Origin: Paludibacteraceae bacterium
GTDB lineage: Bacteria > Bacteroidota > Bacteroidia > Bacteroidales > Paludibacteraceae
Length of the DNA: 64,000 nt
NCBI GenBank assembly: GCA_905233255.1
Contig: CAJOCN010000001.1
Span: 1 to 64,000, forward strand
Direction of reading: 5' to 3'
The notes beneath the pieces were generated by a model. That model worked only from the letters and a program-made list of their open reading frames with translations, was not told the origin of the DNA and did not search any database. This document shows, piece after piece, positions 36,709-43,365 of the stretch. Position 1 is the stretch's first letter, and each line of letters starts with the position of its first letter. A program made the position numbers and the translations under genes.

Positions 36709-36946
36709 AAAAGGTCTAAATGGTATAAGAATACCGTCACTCACTGACGTTAAACAGGAGGACATAATGATTTAATTCGTTTGCTTCTTGTTCGACACGG
36801 CTCTGAAACCTAGGAAATTTCATTACGTGTAAATACCTAAGAACAAAACGAGCAAACGTCCTTGCATCGCACGGGCGTTTCTTGTTGGTATTTACTGGTT
36901 TTCCTAGGACCACAGAGCATGAACAAGAATCGTTCGTGCTTTTTTG
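36709..36946 (+). ncRNA. Candidate structured RNA with alternative folds and its own terminator
   Basis: Fold B is a long rod: 36785-36793 with 36921-36929, 36800-36805 with 36913-36918, 36809-36817 with 36900-36908, 36829-36837 with 36887-36895, and 36854-36861 with 36873-36880. Fold A instead pairs 36778-36784 with 36852-36858 and 36788-36793 with 36841-36846. That leaves 36917-36924 free to pair with 36932-36939, an 8-base terminator stem followed by six T. The 5' part has AGGAGG five bases before a two-codon frame ATG-ATT-TAA (36767-36775). The rod recalls 6S RNA, which has been proposed in Bacteroidales; the alternative is an attenuator-type leader. Not matched to any family by me. Confidence 0.55.
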
Positions 36947-36974
36947 TGCATGTACGCTTGCTCGAAAAACGCTG

Positions 36975-37005
36975 CAAAAGTACAACAAATTACTTACATA
37001 CACAA
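36975..37005 (-). promoter_or_regulatory. Leftward promoter facing the structured RNA
   Basis: On the minus strand TTGTGTATG..., 20 bases, TACTTTTG. A transcript would start near 36968 and run antisense through the structured RNA. No coding frame fits it. Confidence 0.6.
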
Positions 37006-37058
37006 ACGTTAATGCAAAAAGGACTAAAAAGGACCATAAATATATCGCGAAAAAGTAG

Positions 37059-37066
37059 TACCTTTG
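37059..37066 (+). promoter_or_regulatory. -7 box of a promoter for the 52-residue protein gene
   Basis: TACCTTTGCAG, 33 bases upstream of the ATG at 37099. The -33 TTG is missing, so this promoter may be weak or activated. Confidence 0.6.
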
Positions 37067-37098
37067 CAGGCGGAAAAATAAATATAAATTTTACAACC

Positions 37099-37257
37099 AT
37101 GAAAGGATTGTCATTCTCACTAAAACGCGCTGTTGGAATCAGCGGTTTGAAAACAAAAGTCGCCAGTAAAACAGGCATCCCGACTACCAAACAAGGATTG
37201 GAGCGTAAGATAGGAGGATTTGTGTTGTCAGTGCTCACGGGAAGAAAAAGAAAATAA
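37099..37257 (+). CDS. Small basic protein (52 aa)
   Basis: Starts MKGLSFSLKRAVGISGLKTK and ends TGRKRK. Very basic, with a helical middle (GIPTTKQGLERKIGGFVLSVL). No signal peptide. It lies between its own promoter and the OmpA-type membrane protein gene, 41 bases away. Unknown; a nucleic-acid or membrane-surface binding role would fit the charge. Confidence 0.6.
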   Translation: MKGLSFSLKRAVGISGLKTKVASKTGIPTTKQGLERKIGGFVLSVLTGRKRK

Positions 37258-37298
37258 CCAATATAATCAATATTATTAACCTTAAAAATTCTAAAATT

Positions 37299-38255
37299 AT
37301 GGCAAGTAAAGTAAGAGTTTATGTTAAATCCCAAAAATGGGCAGCATTAGGAATTATTGATGCGTACATTAAAATGTATCCGCATGCAACCGTTGATGAT
37401 CTCAACAAAGCTTTCCCCTTGAGTGTTATTCAAGAAACTAAAACAGACGAACCATTGCTCGTTACAGTTGCTGAAAAAGAAAAATTGGTAAAAGCTTCTA
37501 AGACTACCTTTGATGACGAGTATTTTGAAGAATGGAAAAGAACACATTTCTACGTTACTCTACCGGATGGCACAGACCTTATGTTTACAGTAGCGATGTG
37601 GCCGAAAGAAATGTTTGAGAAAATGATGGCGCAAGCAAAGTTATATGATATCGAGTTCGCAAAATATGAGGCAGCAGAAAAAGGAATTGGAAAACGTGGC
37701 GAGTATACATTGGAATACCTAAATGGCTATGTTCCTCCAAAACCGGAAGAGAAGAAATCGAAGAATTGGTTGTGGATTCTGTTGGCAATCTTGCTGATAA
37801 TTATCATAATCATATTGCTGTTGATGCGTGGCTGCCAGAAACCTGCTGAACCGCAGATTGTGGAAGTAGAGAAAGTGGTGGTTGTTCATGACACCCTCTA
37901 CATCCAGCAGATTGAGGAGATTGAGAAGAACTTCAATGCTGCTGAGTTTGTACAAGGCAAGGCTGACCTGAGCGAGAGCGCTAAGTTCGTACTCCATGAT
38001 TTGGCTAAAGTTCTGGATAAGAACCCCGAACTCCGTCTTCGTTTGGAAGGTCATACCTCTGCAGAAGGCGACGCAGCTTTCAATCAGAAACTATCTGAGG
38101 CCCGTGCACAGGCTGCTGTAGATTTTATGGTAGAGCATGAAGGTATTGATGCTTCCCGTCTGGAGGCTGTTGGTAAAGGTTCTTCCGAGTTGAAGAATAC
38201 CGAAGACCCGATGGCAGCAGAGAACCGCCGCACAGAGTTTATCGTTTTGGAATAA
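37299..38255 (+). CDS. Membrane-tethered OmpA-domain protein with a cytoplasmic N-domain
   Basis: 318 residues. Residues 1-150 form a soluble domain with no signal peptide, 160-178 a strongly hydrophobic single helix, then a short linker and an OmpA/MotB-type peptidoglycan-binding domain (about 215-316; LRLEGHTSAEGDAAFNQKLSEARAQA). The topology is that of MotB/ZorB-like stators but with a much larger cytoplasmic part. The N-domain (WAALGIIDAYIKMYPHATVDDLNKAFP) is not one I know. Leader ATTAACCTTAAAAATT precedes the start. Confidence 0.82.
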   Translation: MASKVRVYVKSQKWAALGIIDAYIKMYPHATVDDLNKAFPLSVIQETKTDEPLLVTVAEKEKLVKASKTTFDDEYFEEWKRTHFYVTLPDGTDLMFTVAMWPKEMFEKMMAQAKLYDIEFAKYEAAEKGIGKRGEYTLEYLNGYVPPKPEEKKSKNWLWILLAILLIIIIIILLLMRGCQKPAEPQIVEVEKVVVVHDTLYIQQIEEIEKNFNAAEFVQGKADLSESAKFVLHDLAKVLDKNPELRLRLEGHTSAEGDAAFNQKLSEARAQAAVDFMVEHEGIDASRLEAVGKGSSELKNTEDPMAAENRRTEFIVLE

Positions 38256-38329
38256 TACATCTCACCTCATCCGCCTTGATCAGCGGGTGGGGGACAAAGA
38301 ATCATTAACCAATTAAAAATCATACTATT

Positions 38330-39028
38330 ATGGCAACAAGATTAGATTCGAGCAAAATAAGAGAAACCATACTGCTTTTCCGTCAAGAAAGAAAGGAGAC
38401 ATTACGATATGCTTCATATGATTTTTGCTACTTGTATTTTCAGGAACACAAGGGGCATTTAACAGAGAATATGGAAAATAGTTGTATGCATCTATGGAGT
38501 TATTTGACCAGTTGGGGCATGCTGCGAGGCAGTAGTAAACTTCGTTTGCGTAGTCCGGCGGCACTTAAAGAACTTATAACGCATTTTGATGAAACTGCAA
38601 AAGTAAACCCCAAAATATGGGAATTGGATGTGGATAAGTACGATGATGTCACTATTCAAAATCTTATAAATGAATATCATACTATTGGAGGTGTTCTAGA
38701 AAAAATCATGTCTGATGAAAATGAGAAAACATATCCGTCTATTACATTAATTACCAAAATAATGTTGGGTGTGTATGGCAATATTCCGGCATTTGACACC
38801 TATTTCATACAAACATTCCATAGTATGTTTGGTGGCTTTGGTGTATGTAAAGAAAACGAGCTTAAAAACATTTACAAATTCTATATTGACAATAAGGAAT
38901 TGTTGGATAAATTGCGTGAAGAAGTTAAAGTAATTGATTTTAATGGACACACTACAGACTACCATTACAAACTTGCTAAACTGATAGATATGTATGGATT
39001 TAGTCTAAATGCCCCTGAAAATAATTAA
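38330..39028 (+). CDS. Unknown soluble protein (232 aa)
   Basis: Helical, no membrane helix. Contains WSYLTSWGMLRGSSKLRLRS and TLITKIMLGVYGNIPAFDTYF, which I recall as recurring in unnamed proteins of accessory regions, without a known function. Clearly AT-richer than the operons on either side. Preceded by a hairpin CCGC-cttgatca-GCGG (about 38270-38286) and the leader ATTAACCAATTAAAAATC. Confidence 0.75.
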   Translation: MATRLDSSKIRETILLFRQERKETLRYASYDFCYLYFQEHKGHLTENMENSCMHLWSYLTSWGMLRGSSKLRLRSPAALKELITHFDETAKVNPKIWELDVDKYDDVTIQNLINEYHTIGGVLEKIMSDENEKTYPSITLITKIMLGVYGNIPAFDTYFIQTFHSMFGGFGVCKENELKNIYKFYIDNKELLDKLREEVKVIDFNGHTTDYHYKLAKLIDMYGFSLNAPENN

Positions 39029-39141
39029 AATCAATTTTTTACACATCTGTATGCGAAAACGAATAATCATTGAATAAAAGCGCAACGCGCAAGCCGTATC
39101 CCGAAAAGGCTATCTAAGAGTAGGGGCAAAAAAATATAATT

Positions 39142-39420
39142 ATGATACTAGAAAAAAAGTATTTGCAATGGAGTGAAAATTCTGGGGACTCAAAATCATG
39201 TTTCATTTATGGCATTTGGGATGGTCGAATAAATGATGCAGAAAGAAAAGCTACGAGGGTTGTTGTATTTCCATCCCATATTGATAGAAAACGAGTAACT
39301 AAAATTAGTGTGCGATTTTGGGATTTTATGTGGCCATCTTTAAAGAAGATAACTGTTCCAGACAAATCGATAGCAAATATTATATGCACTGATATAGATG
39401 CTGTTATTGAATATAAATAA
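39142..39420 (+). CDS. Unknown small protein (92 aa)
   Basis: AT-rich frame starting MILEKKYLQWSENSGDSKSC. The end (FMWPSLKKITVPDKS) recalls one repeat of BspA-like leucine-rich proteins, so it may be a short relative or a fragment. No clear leader motif. Moderate to low confidence that it is expressed. Confidence 0.45.
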   Translation: MILEKKYLQWSENSGDSKSCFIYGIWDGRINDAERKATRVVVFPSHIDRKRVTKISVRFWDFMWPSLKKITVPDKSIANIICTDIDAVIEYK

Positions 39421-39572
39421 TAGTCAATTTATGTTAGTATATGAGTGTTATGACAAAAATAGAATATGCCTAATAACATAAATCGTTATTTATGGATGGC
39501 AATAACAAAGAAAAACGGCTACAAGAAAGGTGTTTGGAAATAATCAATTTTTACCAATTAAAATAATTCACT

Positions 39573-39941
39573 ATGGGACTTTTAAATTCTATTAAAGACC
39601 ACTTTACGAACGCAGAGTTCTCGGTGGCACCGAACAAAAAAGTGAAAACTATTTGTGCGGATTTCAAAAAAACTTTCGGTGTAACTCTCGCTATTTACAA
39701 AGGTGCTCAGCTCGCAGACCCTGAAATGACATTGGCCGCGTTGAACAAGAAGACCACAAAAGATGTCACTACGAAGAGTAATGACGAGTTGAAAATTAAA
39801 GCTTCGATGAAAGTAGGCGAAGCAGAAAAACTATTCGACCAGATGTTCGGTTTGACAGTTCAAATCAAAGATCCGAAAGGGAAAGAGTGTGTGGATAACA
39901 AACTGACCATCGGGCAAGCCGCTCGTGGTGAAAGTAAGTAA
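39573..39941 (+). CDS. Unknown small protein A of a paralogous pair (122 aa)
   Basis: Contains two related halves: KKVKTICADFKKTFGVTLAIYK (about 22-43) and MKVGEAEKLFDQMFGLTVQI (about 81-100). Each follows the pattern hydrophobic-K-V, helix, F/Y-G, strand. The same pattern is in the protein at 40013, so the pair arose by gene duplication and each protein by internal duplication. Soluble, no signal peptide. Begins MGLLNSIKDHF, much like the DUF1232 protein at 42429 (MGLLDSIKQT). Function unknown. Confidence 0.75.
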   Translation: MGLLNSIKDHFTNAEFSVAPNKKVKTICADFKKTFGVTLAIYKGAQLADPEMTLAALNKKTTKDVTTKSNDELKIKASMKVGEAEKLFDQMFGLTVQIKDPKGKECVDNKLTIGQAARGESK

Positions 39942-40012
39942 CAGGACAAGCCTGCAGTCCTTAATGTTGCGGGCAATAAATGATCATTTATTAACTTTAA
40001 ATTTTTACAATT

Positions 40013-40330
40013 ATGGCAGAAATTGCATTAAAGGGTAACATGAAGGTTAAGACCCTCAAGGCTGATTTCAAGAAAGCATTTGGAGCATCTCTCCGCGTTT
40101 ACAAGAGCGCTACTTGCAAGGGCGCATTTGCTGATGACGACGCTACGCTGGCATCCATCCGCGCTGAGGGTAAAGCCGGTGGTGAACTGAAAATCGTAGG
40201 TAACATGCAGGTAGGTAACTTCGAGAAGAAGATTGCTGAGATGTATGGTATTGGCGTTCAGGTTGCTAATGCAAAGGACACCGAGTTGGCAGACAACAGC
40301 GGTACTATCTCTGCTGCAGGTCGCGCATAA
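40013..40330 (+). CDS. Unknown small protein B of a paralogous pair (105 aa)
   Basis: MKVKTLKADFKKAFGASLRVYK (about 10-31) and MQVGNFEKKIAEMYGIGVQV (about 64-83) repeat the two-part pattern of the protein at 39573. The middle keeps ADDDATLASIR, matching ADPEMTLAAL in the paralogue. GC-richer than its neighbours. Leader ATTAACTTTAAATTTTT precedes it. Unknown function; possibly partners of each other. Confidence 0.78.
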   Translation: MAEIALKGNMKVKTLKADFKKAFGASLRVYKSATCKGAFADDDATLASIRAEGKAGGELKIVGNMQVGNFEKKIAEMYGIGVQVANAKDTELADNSGTISAAGRA

Positions 40331-40347
40331 GTCACAGTCCAAACAGG

Positions 40348-40373
40348 GCAGGGGAGTCTGACCACTCCTCTGC
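40348..40373 (+). terminator. Hairpin GCAGGGGAGT / ACTCCTCTGC, first copy
   Basis: 10-base stem with one G-T pair and a 6-base loop between two small genes. No U-tract follows, so a processing or stability hairpin, or a weak terminator. Sister copy at 40682-40707. Confidence 0.6.
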
Positions 40374-40410
40374 TTACTAAAAGTAATTAATCTTTTTAAT
40401 ATGTAAAACT

Positions 40411-40656
40411 ATGAGTAAAGAGTATTATCGCAAGAGAATCATTGACTTGCGTGCAAGTCTTGACAGAGAAAAAGAAGCCAAGAAACGTGACAACGAACGT
40501 TATGCTTCTTTGATTAAAGGTGCCTCTTCGCCGTCGAGCAAGGCATCTTATCGCAAGTCTAAAATCGATGCCGCTGCACGCCATGACAGTGCTATCGATT
40601 CGCTGAAACGCCAGATTGAAAGCGCTCGTGAATCACTCAAGCGCGAGAAATCATAG
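40411..40656 (+). CDS. Small coiled-coil protein (81 aa)
   Basis: Highly charged and helical throughout (MSKEYYRKRIIDLRASLDRE; SLKRQIESARESLKREKS) with heptad spacing. No signal peptide. Lies between two near-identical hairpins and just before the channel gene, so it may be a partner of the channel or of the paired small proteins. Unknown function. Confidence 0.7.
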   Translation: MSKEYYRKRIIDLRASLDREKEAKKRDNERYASLIKGASSPSSKASYRKSKIDAAARHDSAIDSLKRQIESARESLKREKS

Positions 40657-40681
40657 TGCCAATTAGGCGAAATTAAACAGG

Positions 40682-40707
40682 GCAGGGGAGTTTGATCGTT
40701 CCCCTGC
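40682..40707 (+). terminator. Hairpin GCAGGGGA / TCCCCTGC, second copy
   Basis: 8-base stem, preceded by the same AAACAGG as the copy at 40348, 18 bases upstream of the channel start codon. Likely limits or meters transcription into the channel gene. Confidence 0.6.
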
Positions 40708-40725
40708 TCACAAAACAACAAAACA

Positions 40726-42423
40726 ATGACTAAAATACAAACATTCAAACAAGAACTGGCGCGCGTCTTTGATGATAATCTGCACACCAAACAATGGCAT
40801 AACTACGTAGATTATGCCATTATAGGTCTCATCATTCTTTCGACGGTTGAGGTATTCCTCTCTACGTACGATGGAATCGTAGAAAAATACGGTATCTGGC
40901 TCAAAGTGGTGGACTATTTCACTACTGCCTTTTTCACCATTGAAGTCTCCCTCCGAATTTGGTGTGCCGATCTGATTGACGATAAATACAAAGGCTTCTG
41001 GGGTAGAGTACGTTACTGCTTCTCGTTCTACGGCTTGATTGACATCCTCTCCACGTATCCCTTCTACCTGCACTTCTTCATGCCGGTTCCGTATGTGGCA
41101 CTCAAGGCGCTTCGTATTGCACGTCTCATGCGAGTGTTCCGTTACTTGAAGGCCTTCAACGTCCTCTCGCGGGCTATGCGTGCCAAGAAAGATGAGATGT
41201 GGGTGTCCGTTCAGTTCCTTACAATCATTACACTGATCCTCTCGTTCATTCTTTTCTTTGTGGAGCACGAAGCACAACCGGAAGTCTATAACAACGGCTG
41301 GACATCTGTCCTCTGGGCGTTTGCGCAGTATATCGGTGATCCCGGAGGTTTTGCCGACACACCGCCTATTACCATAACCGGCCGAATCATCGCCTGTATC
41401 ATCGGTGTGCTCGGAATAGCTATCTTTGCCGTTCCTGCCGGACTCATCGGCTCTGCGTTCTCTGAGGTTATGGAGAAAGACGAGCGCAAAGAGAAATCCG
41501 AAGGATGGGCAGAACGTCTCCACTTGGCTTTTGAACGCAAACTCGACCGTCCTACAGGTTTGCAAATCGTACCGCGGTACGTGTCAGTCGTGGAGATTCA
41601 AGCTCGTTTGGGACTCAAAGAAGACGAGATCTTAGATGCAGTTGCTATCTCCGATAAATTCCGATTGATCAATCTGTCAAGCACGGCAACGCCGGAAGAG
41701 AGAGTTACAGACTTGCTGGCAGTAGAGCATTTTCCGGTTAATACTATCTATGGTCAGTGTATTGACCGCAAATCCAAAGTTACCATTTTCTCTCCCAGTA
41801 ATATTGTGGACCCGATTATCGGTTGGTGGGCATACTATTTGGCTAAAATAGGCGGTTTCAATTATGTAAGCCGCGAGGTGGGAGAGACACGCCCCTATAA
41901 CTCTTTCTATCTCTATAAAAACGACAATACAACCGGTCGTGAAGAATGTATGGAAGACCTCAATCGGCTTTTGGATAGTGAAGACAAATGGGTGTTTACC
42001 ATCCTTGCAGCCAGCGGAGGAAGTGAGCCTGCTTATCCGACACAATTTCATTTTACCTACGGAGCCAAGAAAGGCGATGAAACATACGATGACCCGAATA
42101 TTACGCTTAATGATATTCCTGCTTTTGATGCTTTATACAAGGAATTTGCGAGTTTATTAGGAACTCAATATTCTCTTCTTTCAGCAGACCGCCAACGCTA
42201 TCATACCAACGCTAATGCCGGTTATTTTGCACGTCATCTGGAGCATAAAGTGAACGCCGTTGCACTTCGTGTCGCATGGAGCGTTACGGCAAGAGATATG
42301 CGTGCCATCCAGATAGCCCAAACACTTGCACAGACTATTAATCGTAATATCAACCACACCGATAATCCCGATGTCCCGGAACTCAAAATCAAGGCCATTG
42401 GGTATGAAGGATATAATAATTAA
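40726..42423 (+). CDS. Voltage-sensor cation-channel protein with large C-terminal domain (565 aa)
   Basis: Residues 28-245 form a six-helix ion-channel module. S4 carries basic residues at every third position (Lys127, Arg130, Arg133, Arg136, Arg139, Lys142), a classic voltage sensor. The pore helix (GWTSVLWAFA) is followed by QYIGDPGGFADTPPIT where potassium channels have TVGYGD, so the selectivity filter is not canonical. S6 is GRIIACIIGVLGIAIFAVPAGLIG. Residues 260-565 are a soluble domain I do not recognise. Inner membrane. It sits in an accessory cluster with small proteins on both sides. Confidence 0.85.
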   Translation: MTKIQTFKQELARVFDDNLHTKQWHNYVDYAIIGLIILSTVEVFLSTYDGIVEKYGIWLKVVDYFTTAFFTIEVSLRIWCADLIDDKYKGFWGRVRYCFSFYGLIDILSTYPFYLHFFMPVPYVALKALRIARLMRVFRYLKAFNVLSRAMRAKKDEMWVSVQFLTIITLILSFILFFVEHEAQPEVYNNGWTSVLWAFAQYIGDPGGFADTPPITITGRIIACIIGVLGIAIFAVPAGLIGSAFSEVMEKDERKEKSEGWAERLHLAFERKLDRPTGLQIVPRYVSVVEIQARLGLKEDEILDAVAISDKFRLINLSSTATPEERVTDLLAVEHFPVNTIYGQCIDRKSKVTIFSPSNIVDPIIGWWAYYLAKIGGFNYVSREVGETRPYNSFYLYKNDNTTGREECMEDLNRLLDSEDKWVFTILAASGGSEPAYPTQFHFTYGAKKGDETYDDPNITLNDIPAFDALYKEFASLLGTQYSLLSADRQRYHTNANAGYFARHLEHKVNAVALRVAWSVTARDMRAIQIAQTLAQTINRNINHTDNPDVPELKIKAIGYEGYNN

Positions 42424-42428
42424 ATACT

Positions 42429-42950
42429 ATGGGACTTCTTGATTCTATCAAACAAACTGCTTCTGTTGCATCACAAAAAGTATCTGGTGGCGCAAGTAAA
42501 ATAAAAAACTCCATTTCTGAGGTGAAGTTGGAAGATATTACTGCCAATTTAAAATTATACGAGAAGTATTTTTCAGAAAATGAATTGTTGCAAAAAATCG
42601 GGAAATTGGGGAAATCTATTGGGGCAACAGTCCTTTATCCTGTCTTTTTGTTGTTTAATCTGCTAAAATCCGGAGATATTAACTTAAAAGAGAAGGCTAT
42701 GATAATTGGTACACTCGGATATTTCATCCTTCCTGTTGATCTTTTACCTGATGCTATAGTCGGAGTGGGCTATGCCGATGATGCGGCGGCTTTAACAGCT
42801 GCTGTCACTGCTCTTGCTTCGTGTATTACTGAAGATATCCAAAACGAATCGAAAGAACATTTACGCAAAATCTTCGGAGAGTTCGATGAAAAAGCATTGG
42901 ATTCTGTGACTAAAATCATTCAAGGAGCTAACAAATATATAAATAAATAA
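42429..42950 (+). CDS. DUF1232 (YkvA-like) protein
   Basis: 173 residues. The DUF1232 core is about 80-130: KAMIIGTLGYFILPVDLLPDAIVGVGYADDAAAL, with a hydrophobic hairpin. The N-terminal 40 residues resemble amphipathic helices (VASQKVSGGASKIKNSISE). Family function is unknown; members are often membrane-associated and stress-linked. Follows the channel gene after five bases, so cotranscribed. Confidence 0.85.
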   Translation: MGLLDSIKQTASVASQKVSGGASKIKNSISEVKLEDITANLKLYEKYFSENELLQKIGKLGKSIGATVLYPVFLLFNLLKSGDINLKEKAMIIGTLGYFILPVDLLPDAIVGVGYADDAAALTAAVTALASCITEDIQNESKEHLRKIFGEFDEKALDSVTKIIQGANKYINK

Positions 42951-42960
42951 TCGTAACACT

Positions 42961-43302
42961 ATGAAATACCATTTTTCTTCCTCTGAGGCCTCATTGCTGG
43001 CTAATGGACATGCGGCGGATATTCTAACTCCGTGGCAAATAGAGATCGACACCGACGAACAAACCATCACGGTTAGTAAGCGTAATAAGTACCTCATCGG
43101 CGTGGACGAGGACACTTTGGCTTTCCGGTTTATCCGTAGGGTAGTGATTGACCAACACTTCATCGGAGCAGACATCACTATCCAAGCCGTCGGCGGTAAA
43201 CTAACCGCCAAATGCCTCGACAAGTCTGATTGCAAGCGCATCAAAGACTTGTTAATGAACTACAACAAAAACTCTAAAATTAAGCACAATATCTTTTCAT
43301 AA
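42961..43302 (+). CDS. Small PH-domain-like protein (113 aa)
   Basis: Mostly beta-strand pattern (TPWQIEIDTDEQTITVSKRNKYLIGVDEDTL) ending in a helix (KSDCKRIKDLLMNY), compatible with a bacterial PH-like fold. No signal peptide. Ten bases after the DUF1232 gene; last gene of the channel unit. Assignment is by pattern only. Confidence 0.65.
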   Translation: MKYHFSSSEASLLANGHAADILTPWQIEIDTDEQTITVSKRNKYLIGVDEDTLAFRFIRRVVIDQHFIGADITIQAVGGKLTAKCLDKSDCKRIKDLLMNYNKNSKIKHNIFS

Positions 43303-43313
43303 TTAAAAAGGAC

Positions 43314-43344
43314 TTGCATATATCAGAAATTTATTGTATCTTTG
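43314..43344 (+). promoter_or_regulatory. Promoter of the lipoprotein-kinase trio
   Basis: TTGCATATATC, 20 bases, TATCTTTG, 21 bases upstream of the ATG at 43366. It shows that translation starts at 43366, not at the in-frame ATG at 43342, which lies within the promoter. Confidence 0.85.
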
Positions 43345-43365
43345 CACGCAAATTGTAACAGGCCT

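Noticed and set aside
36709..36946. tmRNA or RNase P RNA
   Set aside because: No tRNA-like ends with CCA, no tag frame, and none of the conserved RNase P segments are present.
36737..37003. Minus-strand 88-codon frame over the structured RNA
   Set aside because: Its start lies in the -33 box of the minus promoter and its sequence is low-complexity with no similarity that I can see.
37043..38255. Zorya-like defence system based on the OmpA/MotB-type protein
   Set aside because: No MotA/ZorA-like partner and no ZorC/D/E helicase or nuclease genes are present, and the N-domain is far longer than in ZorB.
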